64,000 nucleotides of DNA from M0027 sp021713415 (GTDB lineage Bacteria; Pseudomonadota; Gammaproteobacteria; Francisellales; Francisellaceae): positions 1 to 64,000 of the forward strand of contig JAKJJQ010000004.1 in assembly GCA_021713415.1 (NCBI GenBank). Direction: 5' to 3'. Below are positions 24,877-32,308 of the stretch, one piece after another. Under the pieces are notes generated by a model that searched no databases, was not told the DNA's origin, and saw only the letters and a program-made list of their open reading frames with translations. Every line of letters starts with the position of its first letter. The first letter of the stretch is position 1. Position numbers and translations under genes: made by a program.

Positions 24877-25307
24877 ATCTTTTGCATTCCCCTAATTATT
24901 ATTGTTATTTTAATCTCTAACTATTTCTGATTTGAGTGTAATAATATAATACAAAAATATGAAGCATGTCTACTTATTTTTGTATTTTCCCACTAAATGT
25001 AGCTTAAAATTTCTATAAAATTTATAAAAAACAAATAATTAGAATCGAAACGTGATATACCGACGTCTCTATAAATATCAACAAACTCTAATTTAATATA
25101 TTCATTTAAGGTAGCAATCGGTAAAGAGAGAGGGTTTACCGATTGCTATAGAATGACACCATACTCAATGATGTCAGATGGACCTGTACAAACTTCTATA
25201 AATATTAGTTAACATTTTTTATGATTAACTCTCTTATCATCATAAAACTAATTCTAACAATGATTGTTTATGAATAGTTAGCCGAAATGGACATAAAATT
25301 TATTTTT
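24877..25307. other. 431-base intergenic region with a strong hairpin
   Basis: No protein-coding frame is credible here. The left part (24877-25090) is AT-rich and should hold the promoter of the IcmC-like gene. The centre holds the 14-bp perfect hairpin listed separately, followed by a short TGACA/TGTCA repeat at about 25154-25176. The right part (25180-25307) is plain AT-rich DNA. Confidence 0.5.
25112..25148. ncRNA. Candidate small RNA or regulatory hairpin
   Basis: TAGCAATCGGTAAA (25112-25125) and TTTACCGATTGCTA (25135-25148) are perfectly complementary, a 14-bp stem with the nine-base loop GAGAGAGGG. On the minus strand the loop reads CCCTCTCTC, a pyrimidine loop of the kind that pairs with ribosome binding sites. 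No T-run follows on either strand, so it is not an ordinary terminator. Transcription is not shown by the sequence. Confidence 0.35.
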
Positions 25308-25520
25308 TCAGTTAATACCCATTTGTACTTGATATCTTGCCCATAGATAACCTAATTGAACTAAATTCTCTGCATTTAGAGTAAGCTTAACATTTGAAAC
25401 AAGACGTCTGATTGATCTTTCATTATAACCCAAATGTTTTGCTATTTGATGATTTGACATACCTTGAATTAAGCATTTAATCACACGCTCTTCACCTGCA
25501 TTAATACGTAAAATATCCAT
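25308..25520 (-). CDS. HTH-only LuxR/GerE-type protein
   Basis: About 70 residues from ATG 25520, preceded by GGTGGGTGG; a GTG ten codons earlier is open but less likely. Nearly the whole protein is a LuxR-type helix-turn-helix: INAGEERVIKCLIQGMSNHQ, then IAKHLGYNERSIRRLVSNVK and LNAENLVQLGYLW. There is no sensor or receiver domain. It is divergent from an operon that includes a LuxR-sensor-like protein without helix-turn-helix, so the two could work together. Confidence 0.7.
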   Translation of the reverse strand: MDILRINAGEERVIKCLIQGMSNHQIAKHLGYNERSIRRLVSNVKLTLNAENLVQLGYLWARYQVQMGIN

Positions 25521-25778
25521 ATTCCACCCACCATAATATTTAATTAACACATTTTTAAATATTTTCTAAATATCGTTTTTGATTACACTAAAATAAATTA
25601 GACTCATGTGTCAACAAATTATTATCACAAAATGATAATATATTTATTTTGAGTCTCCTAAAAATAAATTTTGACTATGAAAAACTTATAATAATCATTT
25701 TGTTAACATGGTTGTTGTAAATATCACTTTGTGCTATTTTAAATTAAATGTGAAAAATTGATTTTTTGTTGATATGTA

Positions 25779-26426
25779 ATGTCTTCCAAAATATTTTTAG
25801 ATCGAGGAGAAAGGTTAGATTTTGCAATCAAAGTCTCTGGATATACTAGAAAAGATTTTGCTGAAAATGTAGACATATCAGTAAATACAATTAGATCATG
25901 GATCAAACCAAAGTCTAAATACTCAAATATAACAGAGAAAAAAGTTGATAAAATTCTAAATGCACTTTTAAAATCTGGTGTGATATGCACTAAAAAATGG
26001 TTATTAGATGGTGTTGGTATGGCTCCACTACTAACGCAAAATGCAAAAAACTTTTTTGAATTTAATGAAAAATTTTCAAATTATGATTTTCCCGAAGAAA
26101 TGGACTCTGATAGTGCAATTTTACAAGAAATACAGTTTTTTACAAAAATTAATAAAAACGCCAAAGTAATATTAATTACAGATGATATACTTTATCCCAA
26201 TATTTTCCCTATGACTTATATCGGTGGGATAGAAAAAAATCTTAACCAATTACCTGAAAAATCAGAAAATATTATCGTCCTATTTAAAGAAGATGGCACA
26301 CATTTTATAGGAAAAATGATTAGTGAAAATAAAATAAATTTTAAAAACAACTTTAATACTTTAATTTTTGAAAAAGATAAATATTCATCTTTTTTTGAAG
26401 TTATATATATAAGACTTAGAGGATAA
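25779..26426 (+). CDS. HTH regulator, CI/S24-like architecture
   Basis: A 215-residue protein. Residues about 8-60 form a helix-turn-helix (RLDFAIKVSGYTRKDFAENV, then DISVNTIRSWIK), of the phage CI N-terminal type. The rest, about 100-215, has strands such as NIIVLFKEDGTHFIGKMISE, weakly like an S24-type domain, but no catalytic Ser-Lys pair is evident. It starts a three-gene operon with three bases to the next gene. Probably the local transcription regulator. Confidence 0.55.
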   Translation: MSSKIFLDRGERLDFAIKVSGYTRKDFAENVDISVNTIRSWIKPKSKYSNITEKKVDKILNALLKSGVICTKKWLLDGVGMAPLLTQNAKNFFEFNEKFSNYDFPEEMDSDSAILQEIQFFTKINKNAKVILITDDILYPNIFPMTYIGGIEKNLNQLPEKSENIIVLFKEDGTHFIGKMISENKINFKNNFNTLIFEKDKYSSFFEVIYIRLRG

Positions 26427-26429
26427 GAA

Positions 26430-27059
26430 ATGGATGAAGAAATACTTCATTTAAATAACATAAGCTATGCTGACAAATTTAATAAAATTTTTAATCAATT
26501 AATGTCAGTAACAAATTCAACATATATATATTACTACTTACATAATGATAAGAATAAAAAATATATCGCCTATTCTACAAATAAACAATGGCAAAATATC
26601 TATGCAGATCAACTTAAAATAAAATGCCATTTAATGTTTAACGCAACGACTGCACTTGAAAAGAGTCCATATAGCTCAATAATATTACCATGGGAGTTTT
26701 TAGAGTGCAGAGATAAAAATGAAGTTTATGTTAATGATGCAAGAAAAGAGTATGGTGTAAATAATAGCTTAACATTTTGTTTTAATTTAGGTGGAACATG
26801 CAAAGAATATCTTACAATTGGTGGAAATCCTGACGATGATAATTTCATGTTACATATCTCAAAATCATATTTTGTTATACAACCATATAAACTTAGGATG
26901 CGCGAACTAGGATTTCATAAAATGATAGATCAAGGAGATACTCCTGTAGATATTCTTAATTATGCAAATATAGGTGAATTCAGTTTAAAAAATCCATTTT
27001 CTCGAATGACAAGAAGGAAACATTATGATCTACACGAAGCAATACACTGTATTAGATAG
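26430..27059 (+). CDS. LuxR sensor-domain-like protein without HTH
   Basis: A 209-residue protein. Its layout resembles the autoinducer-binding domain of LuxR proteins: a helical start, a central NSTYIYYYLHNDKNKKYIAY strand pair, a SIILPWEF segment and a hydrophobic HISKSYFVIQPYKLRMRELG helix. It ends with a basic SRMTRRKH segment and lacks the C-terminal GerE helix-turn-helix. It is downstream of a helix-turn-helix regulator and overlaps a thioesterase gene by 35 bases. The relationship is by eye and uncertain; a PAS/GAF-like sensor is the alternative. Confidence 0.4.
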   Translation: MDEEILHLNNISYADKFNKIFNQLMSVTNSTYIYYYLHNDKNKKYIAYSTNKQWQNIYADQLKIKCHLMFNATTALEKSPYSSIILPWEFLECRDKNEVYVNDARKEYGVNNSLTFCFNLGGTCKEYLTIGGNPDDDNFMLHISKSYFVIQPYKLRMRELGFHKMIDQGDTPVDILNYANIGEFSLKNPFSRMTRRKHYDLHEAIHCIR

Positions 27060-27444
27060 TCAAATTGATATATCAGAACATTTATGCTACGTACAATATT
27101 TAACTTTTATTAAATCCGCGTTCTTTTCATTATTACAAGAAGAAGAGTTTACTAAAAAAACTAATGCAAACTTATTCCCAATTGTCTTTTCAGCTGAAGC
27201 TCACTATCATAAAGAAATTGTATTTAATGAACAAGTAGTAGTAAAGTTATATATTTCTGATTTACAAAGACATAAGCATACTCTAATAGGTGAAATATAT
27301 AATCATTCACATGAACTATCTGCAACTGTTATAACAAAACACGGTATTATGAACAGAGATATACGAAAAATAGAGCCGCTGAATGATAAAGCATTAGAAG
27401 TTCTTACTAAATATTCAAAATCAAACTTGTTAGAATTTTCATGA
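27025..27444 (+). CDS. Hotdog-fold acyl thioesterase (4HBT-like)
   Basis: A 139-residue protein of the 4-hydroxybenzoyl-CoA thioesterase type. It shows DISEHLCYVQYLTFIKSAF, in place of the usual D-x-x-G-H-x-N-N-x-x-Y helix, then FPIVFSAEAHYHKEIVFNEQV and a final AVITKHGIMN strand. The usual Asp and His are present (D18, H21). AAGGAAAC upstream of the ATG supports this start inside the previous gene. It may hydrolyse an acyl-CoA or acyl-ACP; beside a LuxR-sensor-like protein it might make or destroy an acyl signal. Confidence 0.65.
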   Translation: MIYTKQYTVLDSQIDISEHLCYVQYLTFIKSAFFSLLQEEEFTKKTNANLFPIVFSAEAHYHKEIVFNEQVVVKLYISDLQRHKHTLIGEIYNHSHELSATVITKHGIMNRDIRKIEPLNDKALEVLTKYSKSNLLEFS

Positions 27445-27548
27445 CATTCGTATTTGAGGCAAACCCCTTGTATCCATCTTTCATTTTTGATAGTCTGCCT
27501 GAATATAAATTCATGTAGTAGATGGCATTGTAAAAAAGGATAGATCAA

Positions 27549-28505
27549 ATGTCTACTTTATCGTTTTTATTAGCGATTATTTCTGGCAGTTTTAATGGTG
27601 CTTATACTTATCATTTAAAGGCATCAGATAATAAACACCTAAGTTGGATTGTTTTTGGCAGCTGCACATTTTTAATTCTTCCTTTAGTTATTTTATTAGC
27701 TTCATCAATTACTGATCACATCTTTATTACTTCTAATGAAGCCTTAGTCTGCTTACTCGTTGGTTTCGCCTTTGGTATTGGTATGTTTTTATTTACTCGA
27801 GCCGTTGAACTAATTGGCGTTGGTATACCCTTTGCATTAAATATTTCATTAGGTACATTATCTGGGGGACTTTTCTCTATTTATATCCACCAAAATGCTT
27901 CTATGATTAGTCACTTAACCTTGCTTGCTTATGGGAATTTTATCCTAGCAATTATTTTATGTTCCATCTCTCTAACATTAAGAGAAGGCAAAAGCCAAAA
28001 ACGTAAATGGATGACAGGTTTAAGCTTTGCTATCACTTCTGGCATTCTTTGTGCTTTTCAAGGTGCCACCATTGGCTATTATAGTGATGAAATTTTAATT
28101 AAAAGCCATGCGTTTTTAGCATTGATTGTTCCTTGGACATTAATTTTTATTAGTTGCGCTTGTATTTTTATTCCCGCACACCTAACAAGATATAAAAATG
28201 CTAAATTACAGGTTAAGAATGTGATGAATATAAATCATTCAAAATCAATTTTTGCTGGTATTAAAATGGGATTATTTTATCTCATATCAATTGCCATTTA
28301 TAATACCGCAAATAAATTAAGCAACCCATTTAATGCCGAATACCTCTGGGTATTATTTATGGCAATGATTATTATCTCATCAACTGTTGTTGCTTATCTA
28401 AATTTTGAATGGCAAAAGAAAAATAGCTTGGCAATTATCATTAATCTATTCTCTCTAGTTTTAATGATCTTATCTATTAGCATGATTGGCTATTCAGCAC
28501 TTTAA
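27549..28505 (+). CDS. RhaT-like drug/metabolite-superfamily transporter
   Basis: A 318-residue inner-membrane protein with about ten hydrophobic segments. The N-terminal half (SGSFNGAYTYHLKASDNKHL, then GFAFGIGMFLFTRAVELIGV) matches the L-rhamnose-proton symporter RhaT family within the drug/metabolite transporter superfamily. The substrate is not known; no rhamnose catabolic genes are nearby. AAAAGGA precedes the start. It ends overlapping the convergent GNAT gene by 12 bases. Confidence 0.7.
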   Translation: MSTLSFLLAIISGSFNGAYTYHLKASDNKHLSWIVFGSCTFLILPLVILLASSITDHIFITSNEALVCLLVGFAFGIGMFLFTRAVELIGVGIPFALNISLGTLSGGLFSIYIHQNASMISHLTLLAYGNFILAIILCSISLTLREGKSQKRKWMTGLSFAITSGILCAFQGATIGYYSDEILIKSHAFLALIVPWTLIFISCACIFIPAHLTRYKNAKLQVKNVMNINHSKSIFAGIKMGLFYLISIAIYNTANKLSNPFNAEYLWVLFMAMIIISSTVVAYLNFEWQKKNSLAIIINLFSLVLMILSISMIGYSAL

Positions 28506-29042
28506 ATCATCAACTACAAGCCGCATCATGATATGCAATTTCTGATTAAACTCTGGATAAAATTCAGCTATTTTTTTAAAACCTACTTTTTCATAAACAT
28601 GTATAGCTTTTGAATTAGCGGCTTCTGGATCAATTAAAAATAGATCTGCATCGACATAGTCATTAAGAATAAATGTTTTAATCATCTTATCTGCTAAGCC
28701 TTTATTTAAAAATGCAGCCTCTCCAATTAATAAATCTAGTGTATAGACTTTCTTACCAGCTTCATACCACTTATTATAGTCATCATCACAATCATAAGGA
28801 CCTGTAACAGGTGAAGTCATTAAAAATCCAAATGGTTGATTACCATAATAAGCAATCCAATGATCAAATGAATAATGCCCATTATCATTAGTGCCTTGAC
28901 AGTATAATTGAAGATTATTCAGCGTATTTTCTAAACCTTCACCATAGTAAAATGCTTTGACATGATCCTTACTAAACCACTCTAAAATGATTGATTTATG
29001 TTTATTTAGTACTTTTTCAAACTGTATATTCGCATCTGACAT
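28494..29042 (-). CDS. GNAT acetyltransferase, AAC(6')-like
   Basis: About 182 residues from ATG 29042; a TTG at 29063 is in frame and would overlap the YjbQ gene. It resembles the Acetyltransf_8/AAC(6') branch: ILEWFSKDHVKAFYYGEGLE near the start, FDHWIAYYGNQPFGFLM, then TLDLLIGEAAFLNKGLADKM for acetyl-CoA and DPEAANSKAIHVYEKVGFKK. Relatives acetylate aminoglycosides or siderophore hydroxylysine. No siderophore hydroxylase is beside it, so the substrate stays open. Confidence 0.65.
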   Translation of the reverse strand: MSDANIQFEKVLNKHKSIILEWFSKDHVKAFYYGEGLENTLNNLQLYCQGTNDNGHYSFDHWIAYYGNQPFGFLMTSPVTGPYDCDDDYNKWYEAGKKVYTLDLLIGEAAFLNKGLADKMIKTFILNDYVDADLFLIDPEAANSKAIHVYEKVGFKKIAEFYPEFNQKLHIMMRLVVDDLKC

Positions 29043-29055
29043 GAATAAAATCCAA

Positions 29056-29469
29056 CTATCCAATTAAGGTTATTATCAAATTTCTATGATAGCTGCCATA
29101 ACGATGTTCGTATAGATTTATTCCTTGCCAAGGACCTAATGCCAAATGATTATCAGTAATTGGAATTGTAAGCTCACTTTGCGTTAACATCGTGCGTATA
29201 TGTGCTGACATATCATCTTTACCTTCAGCTATATGTAAAAAGCGATTATCTCCATCAACGACTAATTCTGATAAATAGGTTTCGATATCCACTTTAACAT
29301 CATCATCATAATTTTCACATAGGATTAAAGAACAGCTAGTATGCTGACAAAAGATATGACATAAACCAGCTGATATATTAGCACTGATAACTAATGAATT
29401 AATACTACTTGTAATATCATAAATTCCACGACCTGAAGTGTTAATTTCTAATTGTTTTTGCATAGGCAT
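29056..29469 (-). CDS. YjbQ family (UPF0047) protein
   Basis: A 137-residue protein of the conserved YjbQ family: FCQHTSCSLILCENYDDDVK, HIAEGKDDMSAHIRTML and GPWQGINLYEHR with the conserved His and Asp residues. Some members show weak thiamine phosphate synthase activity in vitro; the physiological role is unsettled. It is followed by the GNAT gene on the same strand, 13 bases away if the GNAT starts at 29042. Confidence 0.85.
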   Translation of the reverse strand: MPMQKQLEINTSGRGIYDITSSINSLVISANISAGLCHIFCQHTSCSLILCENYDDDVKVDIETYLSELVVDGDNRFLHIAEGKDDMSAHIRTMLTQSELTIPITDNHLALGPWQGINLYEHRYGSYHRNLIITLIG

Positions 29470-29716
29470 AGCTAATTTTTTAATAACCTCAATGATGAGC
29501 TAATTTTAGTTAAATTAAATATAACATGCTATTTCAATAAAACAATGACTGAATATATAGTCAGTTTAACTATATGTTTCACTTGTATTTGTTTGCTATA
29601 TCAAAATCATATAACATTTGACTGATTATTTCTTTTTTACACCACTTCATTATGATATAAATAATATTGACAATAATAAATTGTCATTCTAAACATCAAA
29701 CATAAGGAGGAATATA
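29470..29716. promoter_or_regulatory. Promoter region of the peptide operon
   Basis: AT-rich DNA between the divergent YjbQ gene and the 17-codon ORF. A TATGAT -10-like hexamer lies at 29651-29656. A perfect inverted repeat TGACAAT-AATAA-ATTGTCA (29668-29686) follows close to the expected start of transcription, a good operator candidate. AAGGAGG at 29704-29710 is the ribosome binding site of the small ORF. No good -35 box was found at standard spacing. Confidence 0.4.
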
Positions 29717-29770
29717 ATGGAAATTACAAGAGAAAGAAATGGCTCTACAATACCATATTATACACCATAG
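29717..29770 (+). CDS. 17-residue peptide ORF (precursor or leader peptide)
   Basis: ATG to TAG, encoding MEITRERNGSTIPYYTP. The Shine-Dalgarno AAGGAGG is near perfect with six-base spacing, among the strongest in the window, which argues for real and high translation. The peptide is charged in its first half and ends in a Pro-Tyr-Tyr-Thr-Pro tail. It precedes an M29-peptidase-like gene and a TauD-type dioxygenase. Two readings fit: a very short precursor peptide whose C-terminal Tyr residues are modified, or an arrest/leader peptide, since tandem Tyr codons and a final Pro before the stop sit at the foot of a hairpin. It resembles neither PqqA nor any other peptide known to me. Confidence 0.6.
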   Translation: MEITRERNGSTIPYYTP

Positions 29771-29839
29771 TCATGATTAAATGTTTATTATAAGCTATTT
29801 ATTAACTTATCTTATAAATAGCTTATTTTATGGTGTATA
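29759..29839 (+). promoter_or_regulatory. Nested attenuator-like hairpin after the peptide ORF
   Basis: Outer stem TATACACCATA (29759-29769) pairs perfectly with TATGGTGTATA (29829-29839), 11 bp. The 5' arm is the end of the peptide ORF including most of its stop codon. Inner stem ATAAGCTATTTAT (29790-29802) pairs perfectly with ATAAATAGCTTAT (29814-29826), followed by TT, then TA. The inner hairpin could act as a partial terminator giving more peptide than enzyme. A ribosome on the last codons would prevent the outer stem. Confidence 0.6.
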
Positions 29840-29870
29840 ACCTGACTTATTTTCCTGGAGAATTAACATT

Positions 29871-30911
29871 ATGATCACCATTTTCCCTGATAAAATTAAT
29901 TCATTTAAAAATATTACACTCAGTAATAGAAATTTTGTCTGTATTCTTTCATCTAGTCTGATTAAGCACATTAATTTAGGATCATCTGATTATTACCAAA
30001 AATGCTATATTAGTGAGTTTAATGAACAGACTATCGAAGCTTTATTTGCACAGAAAGAAACTGATTTTGTGGTTATTTTAAATCACAACCAACAACCACG
30101 TTTTAATAATAAACTTGCTTTTGATAAACAGCTTGATCGTAGCTCACGAGCAATTGAAATCCCACTATTTTCAACAGCACCGACATTCGATGATTTAAGT
30201 CAATATATTGAGTCTTTATATATTACAAAACCAGATGATTTTGATAAAAAGGTTGATCATTTTTTTTCACAACTAGAAAAAGAAAGAATCGTTTACTTTA
30301 AAAACCCAAACTACAATACAACTTTAACCTATCAATGTGCAAATACACCAAATAGCGAACGCTGGCTAGAAGTTGGCGGCTATACGGAACTTGGCACAAA
30401 GCAAGTTTATCCTTGTGGTGAGATTGAAGTAACACCATTACCATTTGACCAAAGCATTGAGATCGAAAAACAAAATACATTAAATTTATCCGGTGATGTG
30501 ATTATTACTGGCCCAAACATCGTCAATGCAGGTTATTTTCCATTCACGCGAAAAAGTCAAAAAAATATCTTTAAACAGCTAGCAACAATCACACAAGAAA
30601 AACCAATAAAACTAAGTATTTCACAAGGAAAGATTCAACAAATAACTTCAATTACGACTGATGAACATCCAGCAGTTAATTTTCTAAACTATCTATTCTC
30701 AATTGAAGAGCGTTATCGAATCGTTAGTGAACTTGGTATTTCTTATAATAACCAACTTGAATTAATGCCAGGCAATCAATTTTATAATGAATTAGTTGAT
30801 AGCAGCAAAAATAAAACAGGTTCTTTACACCTTGGTCTTGGCTTATTAATCAATACACAATATCACTTTGACTTATTTGCATTAGAGACTGAGCTAAAAC
30901 ATACACAATAA
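29871..30911 (+). CDS. M29-type aminopeptidase-like protein
   Basis: A 346-residue protein. The C-terminal half shows the four metal-site anchor segments of M29 aminopeptidases (AmpS/AmpT): PCGEIEVTP (E184), VSELGIS (E287), GSLHLGLG (H320) and YHFDL (H332, D334). The N-terminal 130 residues are shorter and more divergent than in classical members (about 400 residues). It could be a working metallopeptidase or a peptide-binding derivative. It follows the 17-residue peptide ORF and precedes a TauD-type dioxygenase by 18 bases, suggesting one pathway. No exact function is assigned. Confidence 0.6.
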   Translation: MITIFPDKINSFKNITLSNRNFVCILSSSLIKHINLGSSDYYQKCYISEFNEQTIEALFAQKETDFVVILNHNQQPRFNNKLAFDKQLDRSSRAIEIPLFSTAPTFDDLSQYIESLYITKPDDFDKKVDHFFSQLEKERIVYFKNPNYNTTLTYQCANTPNSERWLEVGGYTELGTKQVYPCGEIEVTPLPFDQSIEIEKQNTLNLSGDVIITGPNIVNAGYFPFTRKSQKNIFKQLATITQEKPIKLSISQGKIQQITSITTDEHPAVNFLNYLFSIEERYRIVSELGISYNNQLELMPGNQFYNELVDSSKNKTGSLHLGLGLLINTQYHFDLFALETELKHTQ

Positions 30912-30929
30912 ATAAGGCGTTAAATTATC

Positions 30930-31763
30930 ATGAAAATCAATAAAATTTCTGAAATAATGGGCATTGAAATTACAGAGATTGATTTGATGAAAGTAAATAA
31001 CACACAAACAATCGATAATTTAAAATCATTAATGCTCAAACATCAAATTGTTGTTTTTAGAAACCAGAATTTAACGATAGAAGAACAAATTCATATAGCT
31101 AGAAAATTTGGTCCTATTGAACCGCACCCATTAAAGTATAATCGCTGTGATTTCAAAGAAATGACCTTAATATCAAACCTGTCTTTAGAAAATGAAGTTA
31201 TACCCTATCCAGGCCCACCATTTTTACTATGGCATTCGGATGGATGCTATTTAAAAACACCACCACTTTTTAGTTTCTTTTATGCTGAAACTGCACCTAA
31301 GTCAGGCGGTAAAACATTTTTTATCAATAGCACTCAAGCTTATGATGAATTAAACCCTGAAATTAAAGCAAAACTTAAAGGTAAAAAGGCCGTATTTGGC
31401 TATTCACATAATATGATGAAGCGCTGTCAAGATAAAGGATTCAATTATCTAATTGATGATGAAGATTTGCGCGAAGATGTCACACATTTTATTTTTAGAA
31501 ATCACCCCATAACACAAAAAAAATCTATTTTTGTTAACTGGACGCATACTGACTCTATCATTGGGTTAAATGACCAAGAAAGTCATTACTATTTAAACTA
31601 TCTCTATCAACATTGCCAACAAAATCAATATATTTATGCTCATCAATATTTAGCCGGTGATTTAGTTGTCTGGGATAATAGCGCTACAATTCATTCTGGT
31701 GACTATTTAACCAAACTTGACTCACCAAGAGTTATGAGACGCGTTGTCACTAAAGTCACTTAG
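30930..31763 (+). CDS. TauD/TfdA-type 2-oxoglutarate-dependent dioxygenase
   Basis: A 277-residue non-heme iron oxygenase. The iron ligands are H-x-D in LLWHSDGCYL (about residues 101-105) and the distal His in NSATIHSGDYL; the 2-oxoglutarate Arg is in SPRVMRRVV near the end. It begins with the standard TauD HQIVVFRNQNLT segment. TauD relatives hydroxylate small sulfonates, amino acids or peptide residues. No sulfonate transport genes are present. Context with the peptide ORF and the M29-like protein suggests an amino acid or peptide substrate. Confidence 0.85.
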   Translation: MKINKISEIMGIEITEIDLMKVNNTQTIDNLKSLMLKHQIVVFRNQNLTIEEQIHIARKFGPIEPHPLKYNRCDFKEMTLISNLSLENEVIPYPGPPFLLWHSDGCYLKTPPLFSFFYAETAPKSGGKTFFINSTQAYDELNPEIKAKLKGKKAVFGYSHNMMKRCQDKGFNYLIDDEDLREDVTHFIFRNHPITQKKSIFVNWTHTDSIIGLNDQESHYYLNYLYQHCQQNQYIYAHQYLAGDLVVWDNSATIHSGDYLTKLDSPRVMRRVVTKVT

Positions 31764-31775
31764 ATTTAAATCTAA
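31760..31775. terminator. Palindrome between convergent genes
   Basis: TTAGATTTAAATCTAA is a perfect 16-base palindrome spanning the dioxygenase stop codon and lying two bases before the end of the convergent DUF2141 gene. It may act as a weak bidirectional terminator, though it lacks a loop and a T-run. Confidence 0.3.
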
Positions 31776-31777
31776 AT

Positions 31778-32206
31778 TTAAGCATCATTCAGTTTAATTG
31801 TAATTTTCTTTGTTTGATCTTTGGATAATTTTACCCCTGCTGCACTAAATGATGGTGGCCCCATAAAGCCTGTTGCATTATTACTAAAACCATATTGCTC
31901 AATCGGCCTACCAAACTTTCGATCTAACTTACCATCATCATTAGAATCATGAAATGCGATAACTGCATATTCCCCTGTTGGTAGATTTTTAAAAGTAGTT
32001 GATGCAGCATCCCCTGTAATTGGTTTAATTTTTTTAGCCGTATATTTTTCTCCTGCATGCGGAAAGCTTTGCGGATTATTAAATAAACCTATAATAATTT
32101 GCCCTTTTGTACTATTGATATTCGTTACATCAACCGTTAAGTTTGCAGCAAATAGGGATAGTGGCAAAATACTTAATATGATACAAATTACTCTATTTCT
32201 ATACAT
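31778..32206 (-). CDS. Secreted DUF2141 protein
   Basis: A 142-residue protein with a cleavable signal peptide (MYRNRVICIILSILPLSLFA, then ANLTVDV) and a beta-sandwich body typical of DUF2141: GQIIIGLFNNPQSFP, GEYAVIAFHDSNDDGKLD with a DxNxDG calcium-like loop, and EQYGFSNNATG. Members are periplasmic or extracellular with unknown function. It lies downstream of the SMP-30 gene on the same strand, about 100 bases away, with its own possible promoter. Confidence 0.8.
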   Translation of the reverse strand: MYRNRVICIILSILPLSLFAANLTVDVTNINSTKGQIIIGLFNNPQSFPHAGEKYTAKKIKPITGDAASTTFKNLPTGEYAVIAFHDSNDDGKLDRKFGRPIEQYGFSNNATGFMGPPSFSAAGVKLSKDQTKKITIKLNDA

Positions 32207-32308
32207 ACTGTCCTCTTTCTTTAGATAATCTAATATTTAGAATAGCTAGTATAATATATTTATATGACGCAAAACTACTAATATTTTTATCTATCAATTT
32301 TAAATAAG

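Noticed and set aside
25152..25180. Second hairpin (TGACA/TGTCA) after the strong one.
   Set aside because: Five base pairs with a long loop is within chance expectation in AT-rich DNA.
29717..29770. PqqA homologue.
   Set aside because: The Glu-x3-Tyr spacing of PqqA is absent, and no PqqB-E genes are nearby.
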